A stretch of 64,000 nucleotides of DNA from Rhodovulum sp. (GCA_002706605.1 PALT01000005.1:62001-126000); one strand, 5' to 3'. Shown: positions 42,524 through 55,597, numbered from the stretch's first letter. Numbers and translations are program-made. The notes: generated by a model not told the origin, from the sequence alone.

Positions 42524-43530
42524 ACCGCTTTCCCCTTGAACAGGCCCGTCGGGCGGATCAGCAACACGATGATCAGAATGACAAAGCTGACCGCGTGTTT
42601 GTAATCGGTTGAAATCAGCTGCACCAACCCCTCAGGCGCAAGCGTTTCGGGCAGCACATAGGTCAGCACCTTTTTAAACGCGTAGGTCACGGTGACCTCG
42701 CTGAACGCGATCAGGAACCCGCCCGCAATCGCGCCAAGCGGACTGCCCAACCCTCCGACAATCGCGGCGGCAAAGATCGGCAGCAACAGCTGGAAATAGG
42801 TGAACGGCTTATAGCTTTTGTCCAGACCATAAAGGACACCGGCCAGAACCGTTAGGGCGGCCACGATGATCCATGTGAGGCGCACCACCTGTTCGGGGTT
42901 GATCCCCGACAGCAGGGCAAGGTCCTCGTTATCGGAATAGGCGCGCATTGCCTTGCCCATCCGCGTGCGATTGAGGAACCAGAACAACGCGATCACGGCA
43001 ATCACCGTGACCACAATCGTCAACGCCTGTGATGTGCGCAGGGCCAAACCCTCATCCAGACCGGTTAGCGTCTTGAAATCGCGCGCGGTGATGATGAACC
43101 GCTCGCCATCGGCGAAACGGCGGTCATCAGGCCCTAGGATGATACGCGTGATCCCGTTGGTGACGAACATCACACCGATGGACACGATCACGAAAATCAC
43201 CGGCGCGGCCTTGATCCGGCGATAAAACCGGTAAACCACGCGGTCGGTCGCCAAAACCCAAACCGACGTGATCGCAATCGCCACCGGCAACACCAACAAC
43301 GCCGTCGGCAAAGGCCCAATGGACAGGCCCAGCGCCTGCGCGCCCCACGTCAACAGAACCGTCACCATCGTCCCAAGGGCCATCGTGTCCCCATGGGCAA
43401 AGTTCGAAAACCGCAGCACCCCATAGACCAAGGTCACGCCCAGCGCCCCAAGCGCAAGTTGTGCCCCATAGGTCGTCGCCGGAATGATCACGAAATTGGC
43501 CAGCACGATAAAGGCGTTCAACGGATCCAT
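42520..43530 (-). CDS. Branched-chain amino acid-type ABC permease (LivH family)
   Basis: A 336-residue permease with about eight helices. LGALGVTLVYGVLRFSNFAHGDTMALG (residues about 27-53) is the LivH start signature, and the coupling loop is GKAMRAYSDNEDLALLSGINPEQVVRLTWIIVAALTVLAGVLYG. It lies 3 bp downstream of livF and overlaps livM by 4 bp. The three form an operon, with the nucleotidyltransferase gene last. Confidence 0.9.
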   Translation of the reverse strand: MDPLNAFIVLANFVIIPATTYGAQLALGALGVTLVYGVLRFSNFAHGDTMALGTMVTVLLTWGAQALGLSIGPLPTALLVLPVAIAITSVWVLATDRVVYRFYRRIKAAPVIFVIVSIGVMFVTNGITRIILGPDDRRFADGERFIITARDFKTLTGLDEGLALRTSQALTIVVTVIAVIALFWFLNRTRMGKAMRAYSDNEDLALLSGINPEQVVRLTWIIVAALTVLAGVLYGLDKSYKPFTYFQLLLPIFAAAIVGGLGSPLGAIAGGFLIAFSEVTVTYAFKKVLTYVLPETLAPEGLVQLISTDYKHAVSFVILIIVLLIRPTGLFKGKAV

Positions 43531-43533
43531 CGC

Positions 43534-44244
43534 TCAGCCCCCCAAAAACGTGCGGCGCACTTCGGGGTCCGCCAACAACGCCGGTCCCGTATCGGTATAG
43601 GCATTCGCCCCCTGCACCAGGACATAGCCCCGATCCGCAATCTCCAACGCCTGACGCGCGTTCTGCTCCACCATCAGAATGGAAATCCCCGTGCGCGCGA
43701 TTTCAATGATGCGATCAAACAGCTCGTCCATCACAATCGGACTGACCCCTGCGGTCGGCTCATCCAGCATCAACAGGCTGGGCTTGGTCATCAACGCGCG
43801 CCCCACCGCGACCTGCTGGCGCTGACCTCCGGACAACTCGCCCGCTGCCTGCCGGCGCTTGTCGCGCAAAATGGGGAACAGGTCATAAATCTGCTCAATC
43901 GTCTCGCGATAATCATCACGGCGCAGATAGGCCCCCATTTCAAGGTTTTCCTCAACCGACATCGACCCGAAAATGTTGCGCAACTGGGGCACAAACCCCA
44001 TGCCCTTGGCGACGCGATCCTGCGGGCTCAGGCCGGTGATCTCTTCCCCATCCAGCCGCACCGATCCCCCGCGCAGGGCCAACATCCCGAACACCGCCTT
44101 CATCGCAGTGGACTTGCCCGCGCCATTGGGACCAACAATCACCGCAATCTGGCCGCGATCCACGCTCAGGCTACAGCCATGCAGAATATCCGCGGCCCCG
44201 TATCCGCCGGTCATCGCTTCGGCCTGCAAAAACGGCTCAGGCAT
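43534..44244 (-). CDS. Branched-chain amino acid-type ABC ATPase (LivF family)
   Basis: A 236-residue ATPase. Walker A is VGPNGAGKST, the signature LSGGQRQQVAVGRALM, Walker B LLMLDEPTAG and the H-loop region replaced by MVEQNARQAL, as usual for LivF. The ATG at 44244 has AGGAG six bases upstream. Liv systems normally also have LivG and a periplasmic binding protein; neither is in this window. Copy 5 of the dispersed repeat lies just upstream. Confidence 0.92.
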   Translation of the reverse strand: MPEPFLQAEAMTGGYGAADILHGCSLSVDRGQIAVIVGPNGAGKSTAMKAVFGMLALRGGSVRLDGEEITGLSPQDRVAKGMGFVPQLRNIFGSMSVEENLEMGAYLRRDDYRETIEQIYDLFPILRDKRRQAAGELSGGQRQQVAVGRALMTKPSLLMLDEPTAGVSPIVMDELFDRIIEIARTGISILMVEQNARQALEIADRGYVLVQGANAYTDTGPALLADPEVRRTFLGG

Positions 44245-44256
44245 GCGCGCTCCTGT

Positions 44257-44278
44257 TTTCATCTTGGTCTAAATACTC
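44257..44278 (-). repeat. Dispersed 3'-end repeat, copy 5 (minus strand)
   Basis: On the minus strand the sequence is GAGTATTTAGACCAAGATGA and two more A, matching the motif at all but three or four positions. It lies 124 bp after the mnmA stop in the same orientation and 13 bp before the livF start. TGCCTGTGGC lies upstream, as in copy 4. Confidence 0.65.
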
Positions 44279-44401
44279 ATGTCCCCATACGCCACAGGCA
44301 CACGGCTGGGCCGCTCACAGGGACGTGTTCGCACTGTTGTCGGGAACGGCGCGCAAATGCAAGGGGGCGGAGCCATGCAACCCCGCGTCAGAACGCCAGC
44401 G

Positions 44402-45547
44402 TTACCCGCGCCAGATCCAGCCGCCGCCGAATATCCGGCTGCTCTCGGGGTCATAGAACACACAGGCCTGACCGGGGCTGATCCCCTCTTCGGGGGTCAG
44501 TAATTCAACCTCCGCCGTGGTCTCGCTCAGCGGTCGGATGATCGCGGCGCGCGGCGGGCGGGTGGACCGGACCTTGACCGAAATCTCCCACTGATCGCGC
44601 GACGTGAACGGCTCATCTCCCAGCCAGTTGATCTCGCGCACGGGCACGGTGCGGGTGGCCAGCATCTCTTTGGGGCCAACCACCACCTGTTTCTTGTCGA
44701 CGTCCAGACGCACGACGTACAGGGGCTCGGACAGACCGCCGATCCCAAGGCCGCGCCGCTGACCGATGGTGTAATGGATCACGCCCTCATGGCTGCCCAG
44801 GACACGCCCATCCGCATGCACGATCTCACCGGGTTCGGCCGCGCCGGGGCGCAGTTTCTCGATTACGCTGGCATAGTTGCCGTCGGGCACGAAACAGATG
44901 TCCTGACTGTCGGGCTTGTCCGCCACGGCCAACCCGTATTTCGCCGCCAACTCACGCGTTGCGTCCTTGCTGGGCAGGTGGCCTAAGGGAAAGCGCAAAA
45001 ACGACAGCTGTTCCGGCGTGGTCGAGAACAAGAAATAGCTCTGGTCGCGGTTCGCATCGGCGGCACAGTGCAACTCGGGCCCCTGTTCACCGTCCATACG
45101 TTGGATATAGTGACCGGTCGCCATGCAATCGGCGTCCAGATCGCGCGCGGTTTCCAAAAGGTCCTTGAACTTGACCCGCTCATTGCACCGGATGCACGGC
45201 ACCGGCGTCGCACCGGCGAGATAGCTGTCGGCGAATTCGTCGATCACCGCGTCCTTAAAGATGTTCTCGTAATCCAGAACGTAATGGGGAAAGCCCATCT
45301 CCTCGGCCACGCGGCGCGCGTCGTGGATATCGATCCCCGCACAGCACGCGCCCTTTTTCGCCAAGGCCGCCCCATGATCATAAAGCTGGAGCGTGACGCC
45401 CACGACGTCATAGCCCTGTTCCTTTAGCATCGCGGCCACGACCGAACTGTCCACGCCGCCGGACATGGCGACGACGACCCGTGTTTCCGACGGGGGCTTG
45501 GCAAAACCAAGAGAGTTCAGCGGCGTATCGTTGCTGTCATAGGGCAT
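44402..45547 (-). CDS. mnmA: tRNA-specific 2-thiouridylase MnmA
   Basis: MnmA makes 2-thiouridine at the wobble base of tRNA-Lys, -Glu and -Gln using ATP and a sulfur relay. The 381-residue protein has the PP-loop [19 protein letters not shown] (residues about 23-41), the first catalytic Cys in [13 protein letters not shown], and the second Cys in [16 protein letters not shown]. The ATG at 45547 has AAAGGACGCCCAG upstream. It is divergent from sciP. Confidence 0.96.
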   Translation of the reverse strand: MPYDSNDTPLNSLGFAKPPSETRVVVAMSGGVDSSVVAAMLKEQGYDVVGVTLQLYDHGAALAKKGACCAGIDIHDARRVAEEMGFPHYVLDYENIFKDAVIDEFADSYLAGATPVPCIRCNERVKFKDLLETARDLDADCMATGHYIQRMDGEQGPELHCAADANRDQSYFLFSTTPEQLSFLRFPLGHLPSKDATRELAAKYGLAVADKPDSQDICFVPDGNYASVIEKLRPGAAEPGEIVHADGRVLGSHEGVIHYTIGQRRGLGIGGLSEPLYVVRLDVDKKQVVVGPKEMLATRTVPVREINWLGDEPFTSRDQWEISVKVRSTRPPRAAIIRPLSETTAEVELLTPEEGISPGQACVFYDPESSRIFGGGWIWRG

Positions 45548-45642
45548 CTGGGCGTCCTTTCGGGAGATACCGCTGAATATATGAAAATGCGAACTAGTCT
45601 CAAGGCCCGCTTTCACCCTCTTTTAAGGCCCTCGGTCGAACC

Positions 45643-45665
45643 TTCCCCCACTGCGAAGAGGGGAA
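45643..45665 (+). promoter_or_regulatory. Hairpin over the sciP ribosome-binding site
   Basis: TTCCCC (45643-45648) pairs perfectly with GGGGAA (45660-45665), an 11-base loop between. The second arm includes the Shine-Dalgarno sequence AGAGGGG and touches the first possible ATG. Confidence 0.4.
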
Positions 45666-45670
45666 TGATG

Positions 45671-45949
45671 ATGTTTCTGAAAAAGCTGCCTGGACCGCGA
45701 TCGGTGAAATTGCCGGATGGCACAACTATGACGCGCGCCGATTTGCCGCCTGAAAATACCGTGCGCTGGGTCGCCAGCCGCAAGGCCGCTGTGGTCAAGG
45801 CGGTCGCGGCAGGTTTGGTAACGGAATCAGAGGCTTGTCAGATGTATTCCCTATCCTCAGAGGAGCTTTCGGAATGGATGTCGGCGGTCAGTAATCACGG
45901 CCTCAAGGCACTGCGCGCAACGAAATTACAGAACTATAGACAACCCTAA
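45671..45949 (+). CDS. sciP: CtrA inhibitor SciP (DUF1153 family)
   Basis: SciP binds CtrA on DNA and stops it activating promoters during the cell cycle, as shown in Caulobacter. The 92-residue protein has the family core TMTRADLPPENTVRWVASRKAAVVKAVAAGLVTESEACQMYSLSSEELSEWMSA, a compact HTH, near residues 20-74. Three consecutive ATG codons (45665, 45668, 45671) follow GAGGGG. I chose the third since it gives the family N-terminus MFLKKLPGPR. It lies 99 bp upstream of ctrA, which supports the assignment. Confidence 0.93.
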   Translation: MFLKKLPGPRSVKLPDGTTMTRADLPPENTVRWVASRKAAVVKAVAAGLVTESEACQMYSLSSEELSEWMSAVSNHGLKALRATKLQNYRQP

Positions 45950-46048
45950 ATTGTGTGGGTAATATTTTAATCATTAGTAACGTGTGCTTAACACTTTTAA
46001 GTTCTGCTGATTTTAGACGATTTTTTATTCCGAACGGAGATTTCAATC

Positions 46049-46768
46049 ATGCGCGTGCTGCTGGTAGAGGACGACCCGACCACATCGAAAAGCATCGAAA
46101 TGATGCTGACCCATGCGAACCTGAACGTCTATACGACCGATTTGGGGGAAGAGGGGATCGATCTGGCGAAACTCTATGATTACGACCTGATCCTTCTGGA
46201 CCTGAACCTGCCGGATATGAACGGGCATGAGGTTCTGCGCCAATTACGCATGGCGCGGGTCGATACGCCGATCCTGATCCTGTCGGGCGAGGACGACACC
46301 GATAACAAGCTCAAGGGTTTTGGCTATGGCGCGGACGATTACCTGACGAAGCCGTTCCACCGTGAAGAACTGGTCGCGCGGATTCACGCGATCATCCGCC
46401 GCTCCAAGGGTCATGCGCAATCGGTGATCAACACCGGTCGCATCACCGTCAATCTGGACGCCAAAACCGTGGATGCGGATGGCAAGGCCGTGCATCTGAC
46501 CGGCAAGGAATACCAGATGCTGGAACTCTTGTCCTTGCGCAAGGGCACGACCCTGACCAAGGAAATGTTCCTGAACCACCTTTACGGCGGCATGGATGAG
46601 CCCGAGTTGAAAATCATCGACGTGTTCATCTGCAAACTGCGCAAAAAGCTCAGCCAAGCCACCGACGGCGCAAACTATATCGAGACAGTCTGGGGGCGTG
46701 GCTATGTGCTGCGCGATCCCGAACCGGCACAGTTCGACGACCACGATCGGATCGCCATGCGGGCCTGA
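46049..46768 (+). CDS. ctrA: Cell-cycle response regulator CtrA
   Basis: CtrA is the OmpR-type master regulator that receives phosphate from ChpT. It controls motility, division and, in Rhodobacteraceae, gene transfer agents. The 239-residue protein has phospho-acceptor Asp51 in [13 protein letters not shown], the acidic pair VEDDP at the N-terminus and Lys in YLTKPF. The winged-helix domain contains [52 protein letters not shown], nearly identical in the family. The C-terminus ends MRA rather than the Ala-Ala degron of Caulobacter. GGAG lies nine bases before the ATG. Confidence 0.97.
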   Translation: MRVLLVEDDPTTSKSIEMMLTHANLNVYTTDLGEEGIDLAKLYDYDLILLDLNLPDMNGHEVLRQLRMARVDTPILILSGEDDTDNKLKGFGYGADDYLTKPFHREELVARIHAIIRRSKGHAQSVINTGRITVNLDAKTVDADGKAVHLTGKEYQMLELLSLRKGTTLTKEMFLNHLYGGMDEPELKIIDVFICKLRKKLSQATDGANYIETVWGRGYVLRDPEPAQFDDHDRIAMRA

Positions 46769-46783
46769 ACGGCCTCACGGGAT

Positions 46784-46808
46784 GGCCCGCCGTGGATGTC
46801 AGCGGGCC
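46784..46808 (+). other. GC hairpin after ctrA
   Basis: GGCCCGC (46784-46790) and GCGGGCC (46802-46808) pair perfectly. No T run follows, so it may be a 3' stabilising structure or a weak terminator. Confidence 0.5.
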
Positions 46809-46845
46809 GAAAGTAAAGTCCACCACTCATGACATCTGGACCTTG

Positions 46846-51100
<4,255 letters not shown>

Positions 51101-51115
51101 GCCAACTTCGCGCCT

Positions 51116-51150
51116 GTTCTCATTCGTTCACAAATGTTCTTAAAAAGTTC
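51116..51150 (+). promoter_or_regulatory. SOS (LexA) box region with phased GTTC repeats
   Basis: GTTCTTAAAAAGTTC (51136-51150) is an exact GTTC-N7-GTTC, the LexA consensus of alphaproteobacteria. Two further GTTC units stand at 51116 and 51126, giving a helical phasing of 10, 10 and 11 bp. The region is intergenic, 16-50 bp after recG and 65 bp before the next start. Confidence 0.7.
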
Positions 51151-51214
51151 TTTACAAATGGCTTCCAAAATGAGAACAAAGTGGCAACAGAAACGAATGA
51201 GTAAGGTTTTCGCC

Positions 51215-51337
51215 ATGCTGAACGATCTGAAAGACATTTGCCTGCGTGCCGGTCCCACCTTGGTCCAAGATGCCTTGGGTGCGACGTCGTTGATTGTGAT
51301 GCTGGTGGTTGGCCTGCACATTCCGGGGCTGCTCTAG
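51215..51337 (+). CDS. Tiny single-span membrane protein behind a LexA box
   Basis: A 40-residue protein, MLNDLKDICLRAGPTLVQDA then a hydrophobic C-terminal helix (ALGATSLIVMLVVGLHIPGLL, about residues 20-40). The N-terminal 18 residues form an amphipathic, cytoplasm-facing helix. AAGG lies nine bases before the ATG at 51215; an in-frame ATG at 51197 would add six residues. The gene has its own LexA-type box and its own strong terminator. I remember similar tiny hypothetical proteins in roseobacters but no name. A role as an SOS-induced membrane inhibitor is inference. Confidence 0.65.
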   Translation: MLNDLKDICLRAGPTLVQDALGATSLIVMLVVGLHIPGLL

Positions 51338-51460
51338 GGCCCGCTACCTGTTCACTGCCTGTGCCACGGGGTCGCCATGCGTCACATGTCCCAATCTGAC
51401 GCCTGTCCCCATCCATGATCCGGCTGTCCCCGGATCGCGCGACCCCACGGTAATACCTAT

Positions 51461-51490
51461 CGCGCCTGACCCAGTCAGGCGCGTTTTTTT
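51461..51490 (+). terminator. Strong rho-independent terminator of the SOS-box transcript
   Basis: CGCGCCTGAC and GTCAGGCGCG pair perfectly over 10 bp around CCA, followed by seven T. The transcript from the LexA box would be about 300-350 bases, with about 120 bases of 3' untranslated RNA. Confidence 0.92.
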
Positions 51491-51509
51491 ATGTGCGGAT
51501 ATGGGGACG

Positions 51510-51962
51510 TTAGGCCGAAACGGGGCTTTCGGCGGCGTCCATCGCGGCCAATGTCGCATCAAGGCACAACAGGATCGACGCATGGCGATTGCGATATTCG
51601 CGCGCGGGTTCCAGTACGGCCAGCCCGTCGAACGGCGCGGCGGGCGCGGGACCGTTGTCGGTTAGCATCGCCTTCAGCTGATCGCGGGCGGTTTGAATTT
51701 CTGTTCGGCTGCGCCCGATCACCGAGGCGGCGACGACAGAGGCGCTTGCCTGACCCAGTGCGCAGGCTTTGACGTCTTGGGCAAAGTCGGAAATCACGCC
51801 GTCCTCCATGCGCAGGCCCACCGAGACGGTCGAACCGCAGAGCGGCGCGCGCTTTTTGGCATGGCCCATCGGATTGTCCAGCTTGCCCACATGCGGGATG
51901 TCGGCGGCCAGTTCGAGGATCTTTGCCGAGTAGAGCTTGATCAGGTCTGTTTCCGCGCTCAT
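51510..51962 (-). CDS. IscU/NifU-like iron-sulfur cluster scaffold protein
   Basis: A 150-residue scaffold of the SufU/NifU N-terminal family, on which Fe-S clusters are built. Ligand cysteines are in AKKRAPLCGSTVSVGLRM (residue about 41) and DVKACALGQASASVVAAS (residue about 66), and the third is in ILLCLDATLA near the C-terminus. The ATG at 51962 has AAGGAAATGGC upstream; the longer frame runs into the opposite gene. It is divergent from hisI. Confidence 0.88.
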   Translation of the reverse strand: MSAETDLIKLYSAKILELAADIPHVGKLDNPMGHAKKRAPLCGSTVSVGLRMEDGVISDFAQDVKACALGQASASVVAASVIGRSRTEIQTARDQLKAMLTDNGPAPAAPFDGLAVLEPAREYRNRHASILLCLDATLAAMDAAESPVSA

Positions 51963-52029
51963 GCCATTTCCTTTTTGACGTCTGATGCGTAGATAATGCG
52001 CCACAGCAGATTTGCAAAGGATAGCCGAT

Positions 52030-52392
52030 ATGGGGTTCGACGTAACAACACTAAAGTTTGATGCCAATGGCCTGATCCCCGCGATTGCGCAGGACGAGGC
52101 GGGCGAGGTGTTGATGATGGCGTGGATGAATGCCGAGGCCGTCACGCGTACGATTGAGACCGGTCGCGGGACCTATTGGTCGCGCTCGCGCCAGTCGTTC
52201 TGGATCAAGGGAGAGAGCAGCGGGCATGTGCAGGAATTGGTGGATTTTCGGGTCGATTGTGACCGCGATTGCCTGTTGATGGTGGTACGCCAGACCGGCC
52301 CCGCCTGTCACACGAACCGGCGCAGTTGTTTTTACACGGCGGTGCGCGATGGGGAAGAGATCGAACTGATGGCGCCGATGGCTGGCGCGTGA
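52030..52392 (+). CDS. hisI: Phosphoribosyl-AMP cyclohydrolase
   Basis: HisI opens the purine ring of phosphoribosyl-AMP in histidine synthesis. The 120-residue, single-function form has the zinc and magnesium ligands in [28 protein letters not shown] (residues about 77-104) and the N-terminal [14 protein letters not shown]. The ATG at 52030 lies eleven bases after AAGG; an in-frame TTG at 52012 is the alternative. Copy 3 of the 3' repeat follows the stop. Confidence 0.95.
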   Translation: MGFDVTTLKFDANGLIPAIAQDEAGEVLMMAWMNAEAVTRTIETGRGTYWSRSRQSFWIKGESSGHVQELVDFRVDCDRDCLLMVVRQTGPACHTNRRSCFYTAVRDGEEIELMAPMAGA

Positions 52393-52404
52393 CGCCTGCG
52401 GCGC

Positions 52405-52426
52405 GAGTATTTTTACCAAGATGAAG
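52405..52426 (+). repeat. Dispersed 3'-end repeat, copy 3
   Basis: GAGTATTTTTACCAAGATG and three further bases match the motif with one change. It follows the hisI stop by 12 bp and is preceded by the hairpin CGCC-TGC-GGCG (52393-52403). Confidence 0.85.
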
Positions 52427-52434
52427 AGGGTGGA

Positions 52435-53298
52435 TTAGAGCCCGACCATCCCGCGGATGTCGGCGGGGGTTGCGCCGTCCGCGCGGTATTTGGCGATGGC
52501 GCGGGCGTCGTCGCGTTTGGCGAGGCGTTTGCCGGTGTCATCGCGGATCAGGTCGTGGTGGTGATAGGTCGGGGTCGGGAGGCCAAGGAGCCGTTGCAGC
52601 AGCACATGGACCGTGGTCGCCGCAAAGAGGTCCGCGCCGCGGGTGACTGTGGTGACACCTTGGGCCGCGTCATCGACCGTGACCGCGATATGGTAGGATG
52701 TTCCAATGTCACGGCGGGCGAGGACGATGTCGCCGACGGTGTCGGGCAGGGTGCGCGGATCGATGTCATGGGTGCCGGTGTGGATCGGGCCGGTTTCGGT
52801 GAAGGTCAGGTTTTGGGCGCCGAGGTAGTCGGCGGCGCGGGCGATATTCAGGCGGATCGCGTCGGTGTCTTTTGGCGCGCGGGGCGTTAGGTCGCGGCAA
52901 GTTCCGGGGTAGATCGGGCCGTCGGGGCCGATCATCGGTGCGTCTTCTTGAGGCGCGCTGAGCGCGGCGCGGATGTCACCGCGGGTGCAGGAACACGGAT
53001 AGGTCAGGCCCATGTCGGTCAGGCGTTTGAGCGCCGCGTCATAGGCCGCACGCCGGTCCGATTGGCGTAGGACGGGCGTGGGCCATGTCAGGCCCAACCA
53101 CGCCAGATCATCATAAATCGCCTGCTCGAATTCGGGTTTGCAGCGCGGTTGATCGATATCCTCGATCCGGAGCAAGAAGGTCCCGTTTTGCGATTTTGCC
53201 TGTTCGAACGCTAAGAGGGCCGAGTAGGCGTGGCCCAAATGCAAAAGCCCCGTCGGGGACGGGGCAAAGCGGGTGACGGGGATCACCCTGCCAGCCAT
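52435..53298 (-). CDS. gluQRS: Glutamyl-Q tRNA(Asp) synthetase
   Basis: This truncated glutamyl-tRNA synthetase attaches glutamate to queuosine in tRNA-Asp. The 287-residue protein has the catalytic HIGH-type motif [19 protein letters not shown] (residues about 10-28), zinc-site cysteines near YPCSCTRGD and GTCRDL, and [13 protein letters not shown] in place of KMSKS. It lacks the anticodon-binding half, as expected. The ATG at 53298 overlaps the end of trmFO by 16 bp, so both tRNA-modification genes are co-transcribed. Confidence 0.94.
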   Translation of the reverse strand: MAGRVIPVTRFAPSPTGLLHLGHAYSALLAFEQAKSQNGTFLLRIEDIDQPRCKPEFEQAIYDDLAWLGLTWPTPVLRQSDRRAAYDAALKRLTDMGLTYPCSCTRGDIRAALSAPQEDAPMIGPDGPIYPGTCRDLTPRAPKDTDAIRLNIARAADYLGAQNLTFTETGPIHTGTHDIDPRTLPDTVGDIVLARRDIGTSYHIAVTVDDAAQGVTTVTRGADLFAATTVHVLLQRLLGLPTPTYHHHDLIRDDTGKRLAKRDDARAIAKYRADGATPADIRGMVGL

Positions 53299-54620
53299 GC
53301 CGTCCAATCCGCCTTGGCGCGGTCGGTATAGGCCTTGTACCGGTCCTTGCGTCCGCGACGACCGCCCTTGAGCCCCTCAACCGGCGGGAAGAGGCCAAAG
53401 TTCACGTTCATCGGTTGGAAGGTCTTGGCCTCGGCCCCGCCGGTGATGTGTGTAACGAGGGCGCCGGTGGCCGTCGTGGCGGGAACCGGCGGCAGGGTCT
53501 TGCCGGTCAGTTCCGCAATGGCCAGACGGGCGGCCAAGAGGCCCATGGCCGCACTTTCGACATAGCCCTCCACGCCGGTGATTTGCCCCGCGAACCGGAT
53601 GTTCGGGCGCGATTTCAGGCGCATCTGATCGTCCAACAGCGTGGGCGAATTGATAAAGGTGTTGCGGTGGATGCCGCCGAGACGCGCGAAACTGGCATTC
53701 TCTAGGCCCGGAATGGTGCGGAACACCTTGGTCTGGGCGCCGTATTTCATCTTGGTCTGAAAGCCGACGATGTTGAACAGAGTCCCCAGTGCGTTGTCGC
53801 GGCGCAATTGCACCACGGCCCAGGGTTTCACGTCGGGCTGATGCGGGTTGGTCAGGCCAACGGGCTTCATCGGGCCGTGGCGCAGGGTTTCGCGCCCGCG
53901 CTCGGCCATCACCTCAATCGGGAGGCAGCCGTCGAAATAGCCGGCGGTTTCGCCTTCGTGGAATTCGGTTTTGTCGGCGGCCAGAAGCGCGTCGATAAAG
54001 GCATCGTATTGCTCGCGCGTCATCGGGCAGTTGAGGTAGGCCTTACGCTCTTCCTCGGTGTCGCCTTTGTCATAGCGCGATTGGAACCACGCCTGCGACA
54101 TGTCGATGCTGTCGGTGTAGACGATCGGTGCGATGGCGTCGAAAAACGCAAGGCTGTCGGCACCGGTTTCGGCGCGGATGCTTTGGGCCAGCGCGCCCGA
54201 GGTCAAGGGACCCGTCGCGATGATCCAGTGCCCCTCGGTCGGCAGGTCGGTGATTTCGCCCTCTTGCACTCGGACATTCGGATGGGCGCGCAGGCGTTCG
54301 GTCACCGCGTTGGAGAACGCATCGCGGTCCACGGCAAGCGCACCGCCGGCGGGCAGTTGATGCGCGTCGGCCATTTCCATCAGCAGGCCGTTTGCCTGTC
54401 GCATTTCCCAGTGCAGCAGGCCGACCGCGTTCTGTTCGTCATCGTCCGAACGGAACGAGTTCGAGCAGACCATCTCCGCCAGATTGCCGGTTTGATGCGC
54501 AAAGGTTTCGACCGTGGGGCGCATTTCGTGGATGACGACCTGAACGCCGGCCTGTGCGGCCTGCCACGCGGCCTCGGATCCGGCCATGCCGCCGCCGATG
54601 ATGTGCAATGTGTTTTCCAT
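53283..54620 (-). CDS. trmFO: Methylenetetrahydrofolate-tRNA-(uracil-5-)-methyltransferase TrmFO
   Basis: TrmFO makes ribothymidine 54 in tRNA using methylenetetrahydrofolate and FAD. The 445-residue protein begins with the FAD loop [20 protein letters not shown] (residues about 6-25). [45 protein letters not shown]-like and [22 protein letters not shown] blocks are typical. Many proteobacteria use TrmA instead; TrmFO is common in alphaproteobacteria. It overlaps gluQRS downstream. Confidence 0.96.
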   Translation of the reverse strand: MENTLHIIGGGMAGSEAAWQAAQAGVQVVIHEMRPTVETFAHQTGNLAEMVCSNSFRSDDDEQNAVGLLHWEMRQANGLLMEMADAHQLPAGGALAVDRDAFSNAVTERLRAHPNVRVQEGEITDLPTEGHWIIATGPLTSGALAQSIRAETGADSLAFFDAIAPIVYTDSIDMSQAWFQSRYDKGDTEEERKAYLNCPMTREQYDAFIDALLAADKTEFHEGETAGYFDGCLPIEVMAERGRETLRHGPMKPVGLTNPHQPDVKPWAVVQLRRDNALGTLFNIVGFQTKMKYGAQTKVFRTIPGLENASFARLGGIHRNTFINSPTLLDDQMRLKSRPNIRFAGQITGVEGYVESAAMGLLAARLAIAELTGKTLPPVPATTATGALVTHITGGAEAKTFQPMNVNFGLFPPVEGLKGGRRGRKDRYKAYTDRAKADWTAWLAG

Positions 54621-54684
54621 GGGGGCGATTTAGGGCACGCGCGGCCAAAGGGAAAGATGTTTCCGTGGCCGCGTCGCGTGATTT

Positions 54685-55428
54685 TTAGGGGCGCAGACGG
54701 CCCGTGCGCCAATAGGGGGCCAGCGGATCGGGCGCGTTCAGGGGCCGCGTGCGGGCCGAGGTCGCCGATTGGCCAAGGGTCACGGTCAGGCCGACGAAAA
54801 ACCGGTCCTCACTGCCCGAGAGGTCGCCGCTAAACCGGCTATGGGCCGCGCCCATGGTCAGGCTGATCGCGCTGTTGGGGATGTCATATTGCCCCGCGAC
54901 GCGCAGGGTGGCGGCGGTGGATTGCAGGCCGACCTGATCGATATCGACGCCCGACAGATCGGCGGTCAGCCACAGGTTTTCCGACGCGCGCCAGCCAAGA
55001 CCCGCCCCCGCAAATACGTAGTCCAGATTGCGGTCTTTGACCTGACCTACGCCCGCATGGGCCGTCAGGGCCAGATCGGGCGTCAGGTCGATCGTGCCCT
55101 CAATCCCCAGATCCAACAGGGTGCTGGCCGTGTCGTTGATGTCGCGATAGGCGGCGAAAAACCCGTATTTCTGACCGGGTTCGGGGGCCAGATAGAGATG
55201 CCCCGCAATATAGCCGATTTCCGTGTCCGCGAATTGGCTGAGGCCAAGGTCGCCCTGAAGGCCGTGGTAGGGCGTGATGGCGACGTCGGCCTGTGCTTGG
55301 GCGGTCTTGTCGCTGGTATCATCGGTGGAAACGCCGAGCGTGGCAAAGGTCAGGCCAAGGCTGCTCTGGGCATGGGCGGCGGGGGCGAGTGTGGTCAGGG
55401 CGATCAGGAGGGGAATGGCGAGTTTCAT
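54685..55428 (-). CDS. Predicted beta-barrel outer membrane protein
   Basis: A 247-residue exported protein with a signal peptide (MKLAIPLLIALTTLAPAAHA, cleavage after residue 20) and alternating strands rich in Gly, Tyr and Leu throughout (GLQGDLGLSQ, IGYIAGHLYLAPEPG, GFFAAYRDI, RFFVGLTVTLG). About 30 residues follow the last strand, so the C-terminus is not the usual aromatic end. I do not recognise a family. A perfect CtrA-type site lies 63-77 bp upstream of the start, so cell-cycle or envelope regulation is possible. Confidence 0.72.
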   Translation of the reverse strand: MKLAIPLLIALTTLAPAAHAQSSLGLTFATLGVSTDDTSDKTAQAQADVAITPYHGLQGDLGLSQFADTEIGYIAGHLYLAPEPGQKYGFFAAYRDINDTASTLLDLGIEGTIDLTPDLALTAHAGVGQVKDRNLDYVFAGAGLGWRASENLWLTADLSGVDIDQVGLQSTAATLRVAGQYDIPNSAISLTMGAAHSRFSGDLSGSEDRFFVGLTVTLGQSATSARTRPLNAPDPLAPYWRTGRLRP

Positions 55429-55490
55429 GGCGGCCTCTTCAGGTTATGAGGCAAGATAGGTCTGTGCGGTGGTTTGAATAAAGTTTTAGT

Positions 55491-55505
55491 TTAACAGATG
55501 GTTAA
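55491..55505 (-). promoter_or_regulatory. Candidate CtrA-binding site upstream of the beta-barrel gene
   Basis: TTAACAGATGGTTAA, followed by C, is an exact TTAA-N7-TTAA. Further TTAA units at 55515 and 55528 extend the cluster. The site lies 63-77 bp before the start codon. Confidence 0.55.
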
Positions 55506-55535
55506 CGCGCGTGGTTAAGGTGGGCGGTTAACCAA

Positions 55536-55568
55536 AAGGAAAACGGGCCGCCCAAGGGCGACCCGTTT
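55536..55568 (-). terminator. Rho-independent terminator of gyrA
   Basis: AAACGGGCCGCCC and GGGCGACCCGTTT pair with one mismatch around AA. On the minus strand TTTTCC follows. It lies 30 bp after the gyrA stop. Confidence 0.8.
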
Positions 55569-55597
55569 GAGATTTAAGCGGATTTGGCGCTTGTGGC

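Noticed and set aside
44269-44463. 64-codon minus-strand frame between mnmA and livF
   Set aside because: It overlaps the mnmA 3' end, has no start signal and ends inside the dispersed repeat.
45974-46000. CtrA autoregulatory site upstream of ctrA (TTAATCATTAGTAAC and CTTAACACTTTTAAG)
   Set aside because: The spacings (N6 or N5) and mismatches do not fit TTAA-N7-TTAA well enough to list, though autoregulation is known in Caulobacter.
53745-53765. TTTCATCTTGGTCTGA, like the reverse of the dispersed motif
   Set aside because: It lies inside trmFO and encodes the conserved FQTKMKYG block, so the likeness is chance.
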